This document shows positions 45,243 through 53,434 of a stretch of DNA of 64,000 nt, in pieces (the stretch's first letter is position 1; the number at the start of each line of letters is the position of its first letter). The DNA comes from a virus. The notes under the pieces were generated by a model, which had not been told where the DNA came from, searched no databases, and saw only the letters and a program-made list of their open reading frames with translations. The stretch covers positions 1 through 64,000 of IMG/VR virus record IMGVR_UViG_3300025674_000030; one strand, given 5' to 3'. The translations under genes were made by a program, and so were the position numbers.

Positions 45243-48200
45243 AGATCGCCCATATTGCTGATACTCACATCAAAAACTTGAAGTATCATGAAGACTATCG
45301 CACTTGCTTTGAGCAAATGTACCAGATCTTGCGCGAGCAGAAAGTAGACTATATCGTTCATTGCGGCGATATTGCCCATACAAAAACCCAGATCTCTCCA
45401 GAGTTTGTTGAGATGGCTACCGATTTGTTTAACAATCTTTCTGGGATTGCTAAAACCTATGTCATTCTTGGCAACCATGATGGGAATCTAAAGAACAGCA
45501 ACAGACAAGATGCTATTACGCCTATTGTGCAAGCTATCGACAATGATGACTTAATTCTTTTGAAAAAGGCAGGCGAAATAGAAATTGAGCCCGGTGCGAC
45601 TATTAATGTATTGTCTGTCTTTGATCGTGATAACTGGACTCAGCCAACCGATGTGGACAAGATTAACATTGCCCTATATCATGGTGCGATTTCAAATTGT
45701 CAAACAGATGCTGGCTGGACTATGGAGTTTGGCGAAGATGAGCTTTCTATTTTTGATAAGTTCGATTTTGCCATGCTTGGGGACATTCACAAGCGACAGT
45801 TCCTTGATGATGCTGGTCGTGTATACTACGCAGGCTCAACAATTCAGCAAAACCATGGAGAGAGTAACGACAAGGGTTTCTCTGTTTGGACAATCAACTC
45901 GAAAAATGATTGGAATGTAGAGCATTTTACACTAGAAAACCCGCGTCCTTTTGTTACAGTCGAGTTAACCTCTACGGGAAAGTTGCCACGTAACACCAAG
46001 ATTCCAACAGGGGCTAGACTTCGCATTGTAAGTGACAACAACCTGCCACTTGATGTGATGCGCAAAGCGGTTGGTGTCGCTCGTCATAAGTTTAAGCCAG
46101 AATCGATTTCTTTTCTTAATCGAGCAGCAGGTCAACGTGGTAACGTAGAGGAAATCTCCGATGGTCTTGGCGCAGCGAACCTGCGTGATCCAGAGATTCA
46201 ACAAGAATTGATATCTGAGTACCTCAAGGATTACCAAGTTAAGTCTGATGTTATGGCCAAGATTTACAGACTGAATGCAACTTATAACGAAAAGGTTGAA
46301 GCCAATGAGGATATTACCAGAAACGTCAACTGGAAGCTAACAAAGTTTGAGTGGTCGAACTTGTTTAACTATGGTGAAAACAATTCTGTCGATTTCAACA
46401 ACATCAATGGCATTACGGGAATCTTTGGTAAAAACTTTTCTGGTAAATCATCAATCATTGATTCCATTTTGTTTACAATATTCAATACAACAAGCAAGAA
46501 CGAGCGCAAAAATGTTAACGTTGTAAACCAAAACCGCAACTGGGGTGAAGGAAAAGCAACGATCAAAATCGGACAAAAGACATACACCATTCATCGTAAG
46601 GTTGAAAAGTATGAAAAGAAGTCAAAGGGTCAGATTACCACTGAAGCGAAAACTCATCTTGATTTTTCCGTCTATGACGCTATATTGGACGAAACAACTT
46701 CTCTAAATGGAACAACGCGCAACCAGACTGATGCCAATATTCGCAAGCAGCTTGGTACGATAGAAGATTTTCTTATCTCCTCTATGTCTTCTCAGCATGG
46801 AGCACTTGCGTTTATCAACGAAGGCTCTACCAAGCGTAAGGAAATTATTGCAAAGTTTCTTGATTTGGAGTTTTTTGACAAGAAGTTTAAGTTTGCAAAA
46901 GATGAAGCACAAGACTCTAAGTCTCTAATCAAAAAACTACAAGGTCGTGATTATGATAAGGAGTTAAAGGAAGCAAAAGCTCTCTTGGCATCACACAAAG
47001 ACGAGATAACAAAGGTCGAGACTAAAGAGAAAAATCTACAGTCAAAGCTGAAGTTTGCCCGTAACAAAGAACTTGAGTTATCACTTACTATCTCTAGTGC
47101 CCCAACAGAGGTAATCGATGTTCAGGTAATCCAATCTGAGACAAAAAAGACAAGAAATAAGATAATTTCTTTGTCTGATTCTATCATTGATGATGGTAAC
47201 GCACTACATAGTGAAAGAGAGCGACTAAAAAAGATTAGCGATCTTATCCATACTTTGGATTATGATAGGCTTTCTGGCTCTCTCGTATCCATCGAGGAAG
47301 CAGAACAGCTTCTAAAAGAGCAGACGCAAAAGTTAGAGGTAGCGACAGAGAAGAAGAAGTTATTAGAAGATATTCCTTGTGGAACAAACTACCCTACTTG
47401 TAAGTTTATCCGTGACGCCCATGTTGCCACAGCAGTTATTCCAGAAATGGAAAGCGATATTGATAAGCTACAGACTACTCTATCTGGCTTAAATCCAGAA
47501 TTGGTTAGAGACCATCTAGACAAGTATCGAAAGCTTGAAAAAAAGCAAGTCGAAACGACAAATCTTATTAAGGATTTGCAGTTGGGTATTGAGAGAAAGA
47601 GGTCCGCGCTCGAAAGGCTGAACAACACCATTGAAGGTCTTGCGGACAAGCAAAATTTGTATGAAGAAAACAAAGAGGCTATCGAGAACTTAGAAAAACT
47701 AATAAAGGAGAAAGAACTATATGCCCATCAATCCAAGTCCCTTGAGGAACAAGTTGAGCGAGCTTCGCAAGAAAAGATTAATCTTTACAAGCTCATCGGC
47801 TCAGAAGAACAACGAATCGAAAGCATCAAAGAACAGCAAGTAGAATTCCAAAAAATTGAATCAGAGTATTCAGCGTATGATTTATTCTTGCGCTGTATGC
47901 ACCCCAATGGTATTGCTTATGATATTATTAAGCAAAAGCTGCCAATCATCAACGAAGAGATCGCAAAGATTCTATCAAATGTGGTAGACTTTGAGATCTT
48001 CTTTGAGACATCTGGCAATAAGTTTGATATTTTTATTAAGCACTCTAAGCACGAAGCACGCCCAATTGAAATGGCTTCTGGGGCAGAGAAGACTATGGCT
48101 GCTATGGCTATTCGCCTTGCGCTACTATCCGTCTCTTCATTGCCCAAGAGCGATCTATTTATTTTGGACGAGCCCGGCACTGCTTTGGACGAAGAGAATA

Positions 48201-48346
48201 TGGCTGGATTTATTCGGATCTTGGAACTAATTAAGGTGTATTTCAAGAACGTCTTGCTGATTTCTCACCTTGATTCTCTCAAGGATTGCGTAGATATGCA
48301 GATTGTGATTGAGAAAGAAGCAGGTTTTGCAAAGGTAAATCAATGA
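45239..48346 (+). CDS. Mre11–Rad50 (SbcD–SbcC; T4 gp47–gp46) fusion nuclease
   Basis: 1035-aa single chain. The N-terminal ~330 residues are an Mre11/SbcD phosphoesterase: HIADTH (Asp8, His10), HCGDIAH near residue 42, LGNHDGN near residue 80, and LGDIHKRQF. After a linker, a Rad50/SbcC ATPase begins with Walker A GKNFSGKSS at residues 397–405. A long coiled coil follows, whose apex carries CGTNYPTC (Cys714, Cys721), a zinc-hook-like pair. It ends with the ABC signature SGAEKT (947) and Walker B DLFILDEP (972). In T4 and bacteria these are two polypeptides. The complex processes DNA ends for recombination-dependent replication. The CX6C hook differs from the usual CxxC. No frameshift is needed to read across the junction. 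Confidence 0.93.
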   Translation: MKIAHIADTHIKNLKYHEDYRTCFEQMYQILREQKVDYIVHCGDIAHTKTQISPEFVEMATDLFNNLSGIAKTYVILGNHDGNLKNSNRQDAITPIVQAIDNDDLILLKKAGEIEIEPGATINVLSVFDRDNWTQPTDVDKINIALYHGAISNCQTDAGWTMEFGEDELSIFDKFDFAMLGDIHKRQFLDDAGRVYYAGSTIQQNHGESNDKGFSVWTINSKNDWNVEHFTLENPRPFVTVELTSTGKLPRNTKIPTGARLRIVSDNNLPLDVMRKAVGVARHKFKPESISFLNRAAGQRGNVEEISDGLGAANLRDPEIQQELISEYLKDYQVKSDVMAKIYRLNATYNEKVEANEDITRNVNWKLTKFEWSNLFNYGENNSVDFNNINGITGIFGKNFSGKSSIIDSILFTIFNTTSKNERKNVNVVNQNRNWGEGKATIKIGQKTYTIHRKVEKYEKKSKGQITTEAKTHLDFSVYDAILDETTSLNGTTRNQTDANIRKQLGTIEDFLISSMSSQHGALAFINEGSTKRKEIIAKFLDLEFFDKKFKFAKDEAQDSKSLIKKLQGRDYDKELKEAKALLASHKDEITKVETKEKNLQSKLKFARNKELELSLTISSAPTEVIDVQVIQSETKKTRNKIISLSDSIIDDGNALHSERERLKKISDLIHTLDYDRLSGSLVSIEEAEQLLKEQTQKLEVATEKKKLLEDIPCGTNYPTCKFIRDAHVATAVIPEMESDIDKLQTTLSGLNPELVRDHLDKYRKLEKKQVETTNLIKDLQLGIERKRSALERLNNTIEGLADKQNLYEENKEAIENLEKLIKEKELYAHQSKSLEEQVERASQEKINLYKLIGSEEQRIESIKEQQVEFQKIESEYSAYDLFLRCMHPNGIAYDIIKQKLPIINEEIAKILSNVVDFEIFFETSGNKFDIFIKHSKHEARPIEMASGAEKTMAAMAIRLALLSVSSLPKSDLFILDEPGTALDEENMAGFIRILELIKVYFKNVLLISHLDSLKDCVDMQIVIEKEAGFAKVNQ

Positions 48347-49473
48347 GTAATGAGTTCGATTTTCTGCCACCAGCAGAAGCACCCCCATCATTCAACCAAG
48401 AAAAAGACCACTTCCACGAAGAAGTAGAAGCGGAAGACTTTGGTATGGTTGAGGACTTCGGATTACAGATGGAATACTCTGACGAAGATATGCTACCCGA
48501 GAACACAGCCCCATCATCTTTGAATGTGGGTTTTGTTGGTGTTGGTGGCGGCGGCAATAAGATGGTCAATGCTATGATTGAGTTGGGTTTCAACAAGACC
48601 CTGATGGTTAATAGCACCGGTAAGGACATACCGAAGAACGTAGAAGAAGAGCACGTCGTTCTTATTCCCGATAGCGATGGCATCGGCAAGAACATCGCCT
48701 ACGGCAAAGAAATCCTAACACAGAACGGCGCTATTGTAGAAGACGCTCTGCGTATCAAGTTTGGTAAGGTTGATTGGTTGTTCGTGATGGCAGGTGGTGG
48801 TGGTGGCACTGGTTCGTCCGTAGTAGCACTACAGCCCGTCTTTGAGCGCTACCTACAATCTGTTCAGGCAAGCGGCAAGGTTGTCTACATTGTCTCTTGG
48901 CCAACAGCGCAAGAGAACCTAAACCCAACCATTGCCAAGAACGCCCTATCACTACTCAATGATGTAACTCCTTATCCACACATTGTTCTAGATAACGAGC
49001 GCTCTACACGCCTCCTGCGTGGTCGTATTGGTATGCTTGGAATGTACCCAGTAGCCAACACCCAGTTTTCAAAGATCTTCGCGCAGATACTCAAGTTGTC
49101 TACCGAAGACTCTCCAATACAATCTTTTGACTCCAAGGACTTAGAGACTTGCTTTGGCAAGGACGGTCGTGCCTTTATTGGTTCCACAATGATTAAGGAT
49201 CCCAATACTGGTAAGTTGGGTACCACCATAATGCACAACTGTATGAACCGCTCTGCTTGCCCACCACCCAAGGGCAAGGCCGCAGCAGGCTCTCTTATCC
49301 TTGTAGTCAGCGAAGAAATGGTTGCCGACCCTCGCGTATCTAAACACCTTGAGTCTGCGATTGCTTATGTTGGCGGTCGCTGCGAGACACTTTTCTCTGG
49401 TGTTTATGTCAGAAAGAATGTTCCCGGACTGATTGCGATACTAAGTATGAATGGGATCGAGAAAGGAAAGTAA
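48343..49473 (+). CDS. Tubulin/FtsZ-superfamily GTPase
   Basis: 376 aa, ATGA-coupled to the nuclease. After a ~60-residue acidic extension comes VGFVGVGGGGNKMVNAM (T1 loop), then the tubulin signature AGGGGGTGSS at residues 150–159 (T4 loop). The T7-loop block FDSKDLETCFGKDGRAFIG has Asp263 and Asp266 in the place of the catalytic Asps of FtsZ (xDxxD…GxAxxGS), so GTP hydrolysis at a subunit interface is likely retained. The protein stops soon after the core and lacks an FtsZ-type C-terminal peptide, arguing against simple mimicry of host FtsZ binding to FtsA/ZipA. Roles known for phage tubulins include centring and rotating phage DNA or moving capsids; interference with host division is the alternative. 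Confidence 0.88.
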   Translation: MSNEFDFLPPAEAPPSFNQEKDHFHEEVEAEDFGMVEDFGLQMEYSDEDMLPENTAPSSLNVGFVGVGGGGNKMVNAMIELGFNKTLMVNSTGKDIPKNVEEEHVVLIPDSDGIGKNIAYGKEILTQNGAIVEDALRIKFGKVDWLFVMAGGGGGTGSSVVALQPVFERYLQSVQASGKVVYIVSWPTAQENLNPTIAKNALSLLNDVTPYPHIVLDNERSTRLLRGRIGMLGMYPVANTQFSKIFAQILKLSTEDSPIQSFDSKDLETCFGKDGRAFIGSTMIKDPNTGKLGTTIMHNCMNRSACPPPKGKAAAGSLILVVSEEMVADPRVSKHLESAIAYVGGRCETLFSGVYVRKNVPGLIAILSMNGIEKGK

Positions 49474-49477
49474 ATAA

Positions 49478-49921
49478 ATGAAAGTCACCAAGTCACAACT
49501 AAAACAGATTATCTTAGAAGAGCTTGAAGTTGTGCTCACTAATGAAGAAGTTGAAGAGATGTTTGGCGAGGAGGTTCGCAAAGAAGTGGAAGAAGGTCTT
49601 TTTGGTGGCGAACTTGATGTATCGATGAAAAAATCCCCTCAACGTGGCAAAGTTCATTCAAAAACTAGCCGAGAAGAGGAGCGGTTGCAAAGATTTCTTG
49701 ACTCTGTAACAGCGAATATAGAAAACGAAAAGCAAAAAAGAAGCATTACTAACAAAATAATAGCATTCTTGAATGCAGAAAAAGAACAACTAAAGAAAGA
49801 TTTCATGATCCCAGAGCAGGAAAATAATCCTTGGGCTATTTGCACAGCTTCTGTGGGTCGCGAAGATAAAGAAAAATATGAAAAATGCGTTAAAAGCGTA
49901 AAAAGGAGAAACAAAAAATGA
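49478..49921 (+). CDS. Head-region protein with MKxTK N-terminal peptide (copy 1)
   Basis: 147 aa. The first 18 residues (MKVTKSQLKQIILEELEV) belong to a peptide repeated at the start of several proteins in this region. It contains I-L-E, compatible with the [LI]-x-E cleavage rule of the gp21 prohead protease. The body is charged and helical, with two Cys near the end (WAICTASVGREDKEKYEKCV). A role as a capsid-internal protein delivered by the N-terminal peptide is inferred. No known family recognised. Ends in an ATGA-type overlap with copy 2. Confidence 0.65.
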   Translation: MKVTKSQLKQIILEELEVVLTNEEVEEMFGEEVRKEVEEGLFGGELDVSMKKSPQRGKVHSKTSREEERLQRFLDSVTANIENEKQKRSITNKIIAFLNAEKEQLKKDFMIPEQENNPWAICTASVGREDKEKYEKCVKSVKRRNKK

Positions 49922-50196
49922 AAATCACAAAGACTAGACTAAAGCAGATTATCAAAGAGGCATTAGATGATATATCTTCTGATGATGTTCTTGGTCGTAC
50001 CGAGCCAAGATATTTTGATGATGAAGGCGAGCGCGCTTTTGATCCCTCTGATGCTCGTGATCTTAGAGATAGATTGGTAAAAGCTATTAGATCCGGGGCG
50101 TTCGATAGCCTATCAGATGAGAACATGGAGTTTGCAAGGAGGCTTTTCGGCCCTGCTTTTGACGATCTAAGAAAGCAATATGGCAGAGGACAATAG
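49918..50196 (+). CDS. Head-region protein with MKxTK N-terminal peptide (copy 2)
   Basis: 92 aa starting MKITKTRLKQIIKEALDDIS, the same peptide as its neighbours (AAAAGGAGAAAC precedes the ATG). The rest is acidic, with RYFDDEGERAFDPSDARDLR and a C-terminal helix (MEFARRLFGPAFDDLRKQYG). The unrelated bodies following a common N-terminus suggest a sorting or assembly tag. Function otherwise unknown. Confidence 0.65.
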   Translation: MKITKTRLKQIIKEALDDISSDDVLGRTEPRYFDDEGERAFDPSDARDLRDRLVKAIRSGAFDSLSDENMEFARRLFGPAFDDLRKQYGRGQ

Positions 50197-50200
50197 ACTA

Positions 50201-50755
50201 ATGAAAATCACAAAATCAGAACTTTTCAATCTCATTAAAGAGGAGATTATGTCCGAGATGGATGTCCTCACTATGATGGATGACCCAAACGATGATTCTC
50301 AAGAGCCAGAATCTTTCAAAGATATGGATCAGGTAGCCGAGATGATGGAGAACGCTGTTCTTACTTCTATGGATAGTCCAATCGCTTTGATCTCAAACTT
50401 CCTTGTGACAACGCAGGGAGGACATGAGACACCAACAGAACTTGTGAGAGAAGGTATGCAAATGCTCCATCAAGCAGGTTTCCGTGAGCCTGATGCCAGT
50501 GTTATTGAAAAAATGATAAAAGATGAAATGGACAGTGGATATTACGACACTACCTATTACGCCGACGGCGAAGGTGTAGCGCCGATGCCCACTGATGATC
50601 GGCACTTGAGAGAGGGTATGGAAAACATTACCCCAGAAAATATGCAACTCGTTATGGATGCAATGAAAAAGATGGCGCCTCTAGTTGGAGCTATATCTCT
50701 ACCAGTTTTAATTGGTCTTATTTATGATCAGTTTAGGAAAATGGGTGCCAAATGA
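50201..50755 (+). CDS. Head-region protein with MKxTK N-terminal peptide and C-terminal hydrophobic helix (copy 3)
   Basis: The start is taken at ATG 50201, where the shared peptide begins (MKITKSELFNLIKEEIMSEM); an upstream in-frame ATG at 50180 lies inside the previous gene. 184 aa, acidic and methionine-rich, with one hydrophobic C-terminal helix (MAPLVGAISLPVLIGLIYDQ) that could span a membrane. Tag plus membrane helix would be unusual for a purely internal capsid protein. It overlaps the following small membrane-protein gene. Confidence 0.6.
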   Translation: MKITKSELFNLIKEEIMSEMDVLTMMDDPNDDSQEPESFKDMDQVAEMMENAVLTSMDSPIALISNFLVTTQGGHETPTELVREGMQMLHQAGFREPDASVIEKMIKDEMDSGYYDTTYYADGEGVAPMPTDDRHLREGMENITPENMQLVMDAMKKMAPLVGAISLPVLIGLIYDQFRKMGAK

Positions 50756-50955
50756 TGAGCAAAGAACAAAAGCAAGCACTACTCGATAGGGGCATACAAA
50801 AACTAACTTCCCGCAAACTACTTGTGTGGCTTACTGCTACAGGTCTTATGGCTTGGGGCGGCCTAGAATCAGCAGACTGGGTTATCATATCTGGTCTTTA
50901 TCTCGGTGGTCAGTCTGTGATTGACGCTATTGTAAAACTCAAGGGACTTGAGTGA
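50752..50955 (+). CDS. Two-helix small membrane protein, holin candidate
   Basis: 67 aa (66 if ATG 50755 is used). Two hydrophobic segments are visible, LLVWLTATGLMAWGGL and WVIISGLYLGGQSVIDAIV, with a positively charged N-terminus and KLKGLE end. Size and topology fit a class II holin. The next two genes also encode membrane-anchored coiled-coil proteins. Holins lack a sequence signature, and no endolysin is adjacent, so this is a contextual proposal. Confidence 0.5.
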   Translation: MMSKEQKQALLDRGIQKLTSRKLLVWLTATGLMAWGGLESADWVIISGLYLGGQSVIDAIVKLKGLE

Positions 50956-51332
50956 AAGAGAAAATCCTAGCATTTTGCTTAAAACACTGGAAGGAGATCG
51001 GGCTTGTCCTGCTCCTTCTTGTTGTCTTTGGTAAGTCACAATATGATGTACGCAACATAATCAAAGCGCATGAGATTGCCGAACAGTCCTTAAAAGATCA
51101 GATAAGCACCCTACAATCCCTCCACACCGAAGAGTTGCGCCTGCGCGATGAAGCCCTTGAACGCTACCGCATAGAGATAGAAGAGTTGGAGTTGGAATAC
51201 GAAGCACGACAAGCCGAAATAAAAGACTTAACGAGAGCAGAAAAAGAAGTTATAATAAAAGAGTTCAAACAAGACAAGGCCCTGATTATACAGCGCTTTG
51301 AAGAAACCTACGGATTAAGATATGTTGAATAG
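50952..51332 (+). CDS. Membrane-anchored coiled-coil protein, i-spanin-like
   Basis: 126 aa from GTG 50952 (GTGA overlap). A short basic N-terminus is followed by one transmembrane helix (IGLVLLLLVVFGKS, about residues 17–30), then about 90 residues of charged heptad-like helix (LRDEALERYRIEIEELELEY). This is the layout of inner-membrane spanins (Rz). The adjacent gene could encode the partner. It could also be a general structural coiled coil. Confidence 0.5.
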   Translation: MKEKILAFCLKHWKEIGLVLLLLVVFGKSQYDVRNIIKAHEIAEQSLKDQISTLQSLHTEELRLRDEALERYRIEIEELELEYEARQAEIKDLTRAEKEVIIKEFKQDKALIIQRFEETYGLRYVE

Positions 51333-51732
51333 TCTAATACTGCTTGTTATACTCTCAACTGCAAGTGCCGAAGACTTTACTGTCCTCTCTGAAAATCAAC
51401 CCGCTCCATTCGAGGGTGTTTTACTTAGTGTTCCTGCTGCCGCAGAAATATTAGCCAAACAAGAAGAAACACAGATGCAGTGTGAGCTTGAAATAGAGTT
51501 TCAGCTTGATAAGGCGGGAACTCAATGTAAGCTCGATAAAGAACTCCTTGAGGCACGTATCTCAACGCTTGAAAACCAATATACCGAGATTATAGCACAA
51601 AAAAATCTTGTTATTGATAAGCAGCAAGAAATCATCAAGAAGCAGGCACCGCATCGTAAGTGGTTGTGGTTTGCTGGCGGTGTTGTACTTGGTGGCGCCA
51701 CTTATTACGGAATTCAACAGGCAGCAAAATGA
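51322..51732 (+). CDS. Exported coiled-coil protein with C-terminal membrane helix
   Basis: 136 aa, overlapping the upstream gene by 11 nt. The N-terminus looks like a signal peptide (LILLVILSTASAEDF, cleavage likely after ASA). Then comes a helical region with two cysteines (MQCELEIEFQLDKAGTQC), a coiled coil, and a C-terminal transmembrane helix (WLWFAGGVVLGGATYYGI). No lipobox is seen, so it is not a standard outer-membrane spanin. Perhaps a unimolecular-spanin-like or envelope protein. Confidence 0.5.
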   Translation: MLNSLILLVILSTASAEDFTVLSENQPAPFEGVLLSVPAAAEILAKQEETQMQCELEIEFQLDKAGTQCKLDKELLEARISTLENQYTEIIAQKNLVIDKQQEIIKKQAPHRKWLWFAGGVVLGGATYYGIQQAAK

Positions 51733-52277
51733 AGCACACTAACTTACCATTTCATCTTTATGTGTGGGTTAACAACAAATACCTTGGCCCTAAAATGCCT
51801 GAAGGCTATACATATGCCCTGTGGCACGGTATTCATTCAAGAGAGGGACAAATCCCCATGGCTCACGTTTTGTTAGAAAGTGGTGCTCACTGGTCTGGTT
51901 TGCCACTACACGCTATGTCTAACTTCCACGGCCCAAGCACTTGGGAAGAGAAGCCACACGGCGATTTAATACCTTGGACTGCTATGGGCCCAGACATAGA
52001 GGCGTGGCACGCAAAGTATCTTGAAGGACTTGAGGTAGAGCTATTTCGCTATGGATGGAAAGGCAAACATACAGGCATAATAATCGACTGGACTAATGGA
52101 TTTGACAGATACCCACAGGAGCACAAGCCTCTTAATCTTGTTTCTCTTGATGATGGGCAGTTTGCTTTACAGCCAAACAACTATTGTAGATTTAGAGATG
52201 ACCACTTTATAGACAAATCTAAGTTTGAACAAACCAAGTTCTATCGCAGAGGCGAAGAGGTTTGGTGGGGTCAATGA
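51729..52277 (+). CDS. Unknown Trp/His-rich protein
   Basis: 182 aa from ATG 51729 (ATGA overlap); the frame is open further upstream but that part lies inside the previous gene. It is rich in Trp, His and Tyr (YALWHGIHSREGQIPMAHVL, then LLESGAHWSGLPLHAM and LIPWTAMGPDIEAWH). Several His/Glu/Asp could form a metal or active site, but no known motif is matched. A cytoplasmic enzyme or phage-specific structural factor are both possible. Confidence 0.6.
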   Translation: MKHTNLPFHLYVWVNNKYLGPKMPEGYTYALWHGIHSREGQIPMAHVLLESGAHWSGLPLHAMSNFHGPSTWEEKPHGDLIPWTAMGPDIEAWHAKYLEGLEVELFRYGWKGKHTGIIIDWTNGFDRYPQEHKPLNLVSLDDGQFALQPNNYCRFRDDHFIDKSKFEQTKFYRRGEEVWWGQ

Positions 52278-52654
52278 GCAAAGATCCAGATTACATTGTA
52301 AGAGTAGAACAAGCTATTGCTGACAAGTATGGTGACGAAGCAATCCAGAACCCCAAAGCAGAATGGGACGAGAACAAAGAGAAAGTCTATCTGGAGCAGA
52401 TGCGAGAACTCTACAAAAAGCAAAAGAAAAACGACGAAGCCAACGATAAAGTAGAAGTAAATGGGATAAAGGTTTCAAGAAAACTACTTAATAGAGAATC
52501 CAAGACAGGGTGTCCTGTTTGTGGTGCTTTCTCACATTCTACCCGTGATGATGTATCGCTTGTAAAGTTTGACTGCTGCTACAAGTGCTATATCAAGTGG
52601 GTTGATGGGAGAGAAGAGCGCTGGAATAACGGGTGGAGACCCAAACAAAACTAG
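52274..52654 (+). CDS. Zinc-knuckle protein, unknown function
   Basis: 126 aa from ATG 52274 (ATGA overlap; in-frame TTG 52262 is less likely). The N-terminal part is a charged helix (NKEKVYLEQMRELYKKQKKN). The C-terminal part has CPVCGAF and then CCYKCYIKW about 25 residues later, a four-cysteine zinc knuckle. The fold is reminiscent of small phage zinc-finger proteins that bind nucleic acid. It precedes the terminase area, so a packaging accessory role is conceivable. Confidence 0.6.
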   Translation: MSKDPDYIVRVEQAIADKYGDEAIQNPKAEWDENKEKVYLEQMRELYKKQKKNDEANDKVEVNGIKVSRKLLNRESKTGCPVCGAFSHSTRDDVSLVKFDCCYKCYIKWVDGREERWNNGWRPKQN

Positions 52655-52656
52655 CA

Positions 52657-52666
52657 ACTACTTATT
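52657..52666 (+). promoter_or_regulatory. Candidate late promoter element
   Basis: ACTACTTATT, one mismatch from the ACTATTTATT element, in the 28-nt gap before the gene at 52683 and just upstream of AAAGGAAC. Suggests a separate late transcript for 52.7 kb onward. Confidence 0.3.
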
Positions 52667-52682
52667 TCAAAGGAACACTACT

Positions 52683-53231
52683 ATGGCAACAGTTTACGAA
52701 ATCGTTCAGGGCTTGTCGCAAGCCGCTGCAAATGCTTATGATGGAGCAATGACCGAAGAGGGAGAGCCCGTAAAGGCAGGGCTAAAGAGAGAAGAGGGCA
52801 ACCCCCTTATTGATAAGCGCGTTATGGATGGCTTCAATGTCAAGTTCCACGGTAATATCATGCGTCTCTCTTATATGTCCGAGGTTACCTTGAAGGAAGT
52901 TTATGCAAGCGGATTTGAATCTGAGGTTGAGTCACAGATGAATGAGATAGTAAAGTTTCTCAAGAAGGAGGCTCGCAAGATTACTGGCACCACTCCATCG
53001 CTAACAAAACAGGGGGAGATTGATATTCGTGTTGAGAATTCATCTCGTGTGCGCTCTTGGGTTACCGCCTGTTTAGAGTACAAGGTTGGTGGAATGGAAG
53101 AAGTTGCTGTTGTTGGAGAAGCTACCGAGGACAAGCTTGCCGCTGGCTGGGAAGCCTTTATGAAGCAGGGCGGCCTTGGAACTCGCCCAAAGAACGATAA
53201 GAGACCTAAGAACTCAGGAGACAAGAAGTGA
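52683..53231 (+). CDS. Conserved-looking soluble phage protein
   Basis: 182 aa; ATG 52683 follows AAAGGAACACTA. α/β composition with a helix-rich middle (VESQMNEIVKFLKKEARKIT), a strand TKQGEIDIRVENSSRVRSW, and a basic disordered C-terminus (GTRPKNDKRPKNSGDKK). It immediately precedes the tag-bearing 65-aa protein and the terminase. The family is not recognised. A packaging or portal-associated role is suggested by position only. Confidence 0.6.
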   Translation: MATVYEIVQGLSQAAANAYDGAMTEEGEPVKAGLKREEGNPLIDKRVMDGFNVKFHGNIMRLSYMSEVTLKEVYASGFESEVESQMNEIVKFLKKEARKITGTTPSLTKQGEIDIRVENSSRVRSWVTACLEYKVGGMEEVAVVGEATEDKLAAGWEAFMKQGGLGTRPKNDKRPKNSGDKK

Positions 53232-53425
53232 AAGTTACAAAAACCTTACTAAAGCAAATAATCAAGGAAGAGCTTGAAGAAATGCAGGGCACTGACTCAA
53301 TGCGTGATTTTGAAACCGAAATTGGCGTTTTGATCGAAAAGGCAATAGCCCTCGCAATGGAGGCTAGATTATCAAGAGTTGAAGATATTCTTACTTCTGC
53401 TCACGAAGAGTTAATGGGTCTATAG
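53228..53425 (+). CDS. Small protein with MKxTK N-terminal peptide (copy 4)
   Basis: 65 aa from GTG 53228 (GTGA overlap). It begins MKVTKTLLKQIIKEELEEMQ, almost identical to copies 1, 2 and 5. The remaining ~45 residues are a helical acidic body (IGVLIEKAIALAMEARLSRV). It lies directly before the large terminase. The small terminase subunit is a possibility by position, but the tag suggests an internal head protein. Confidence 0.65.
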   Translation: MKVTKTLLKQIIKEELEEMQGTDSMRDFETEIGVLIEKAIALAMEARLSRVEDILTSAHEELMGL

Positions 53426-53434
53426 TGGGTATGA

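Noticed and set aside
48343-49473. Simple host FtsZ acquired intact
   Set aside because: The N-terminal acidic extension, divergent loops and lack of an FtsZ C-terminal peptide make it a viral tubulin-superfamily protein rather than a recent copy of cellular FtsZ.
51660-51728. N-terminal extension of the Trp/His-rich protein
   Set aside because: The extra residues (Cys/Trp/Arg-rich) are the out-of-frame reading of the membrane helix of the preceding gene; ATGA coupling at 51729 is the better start.
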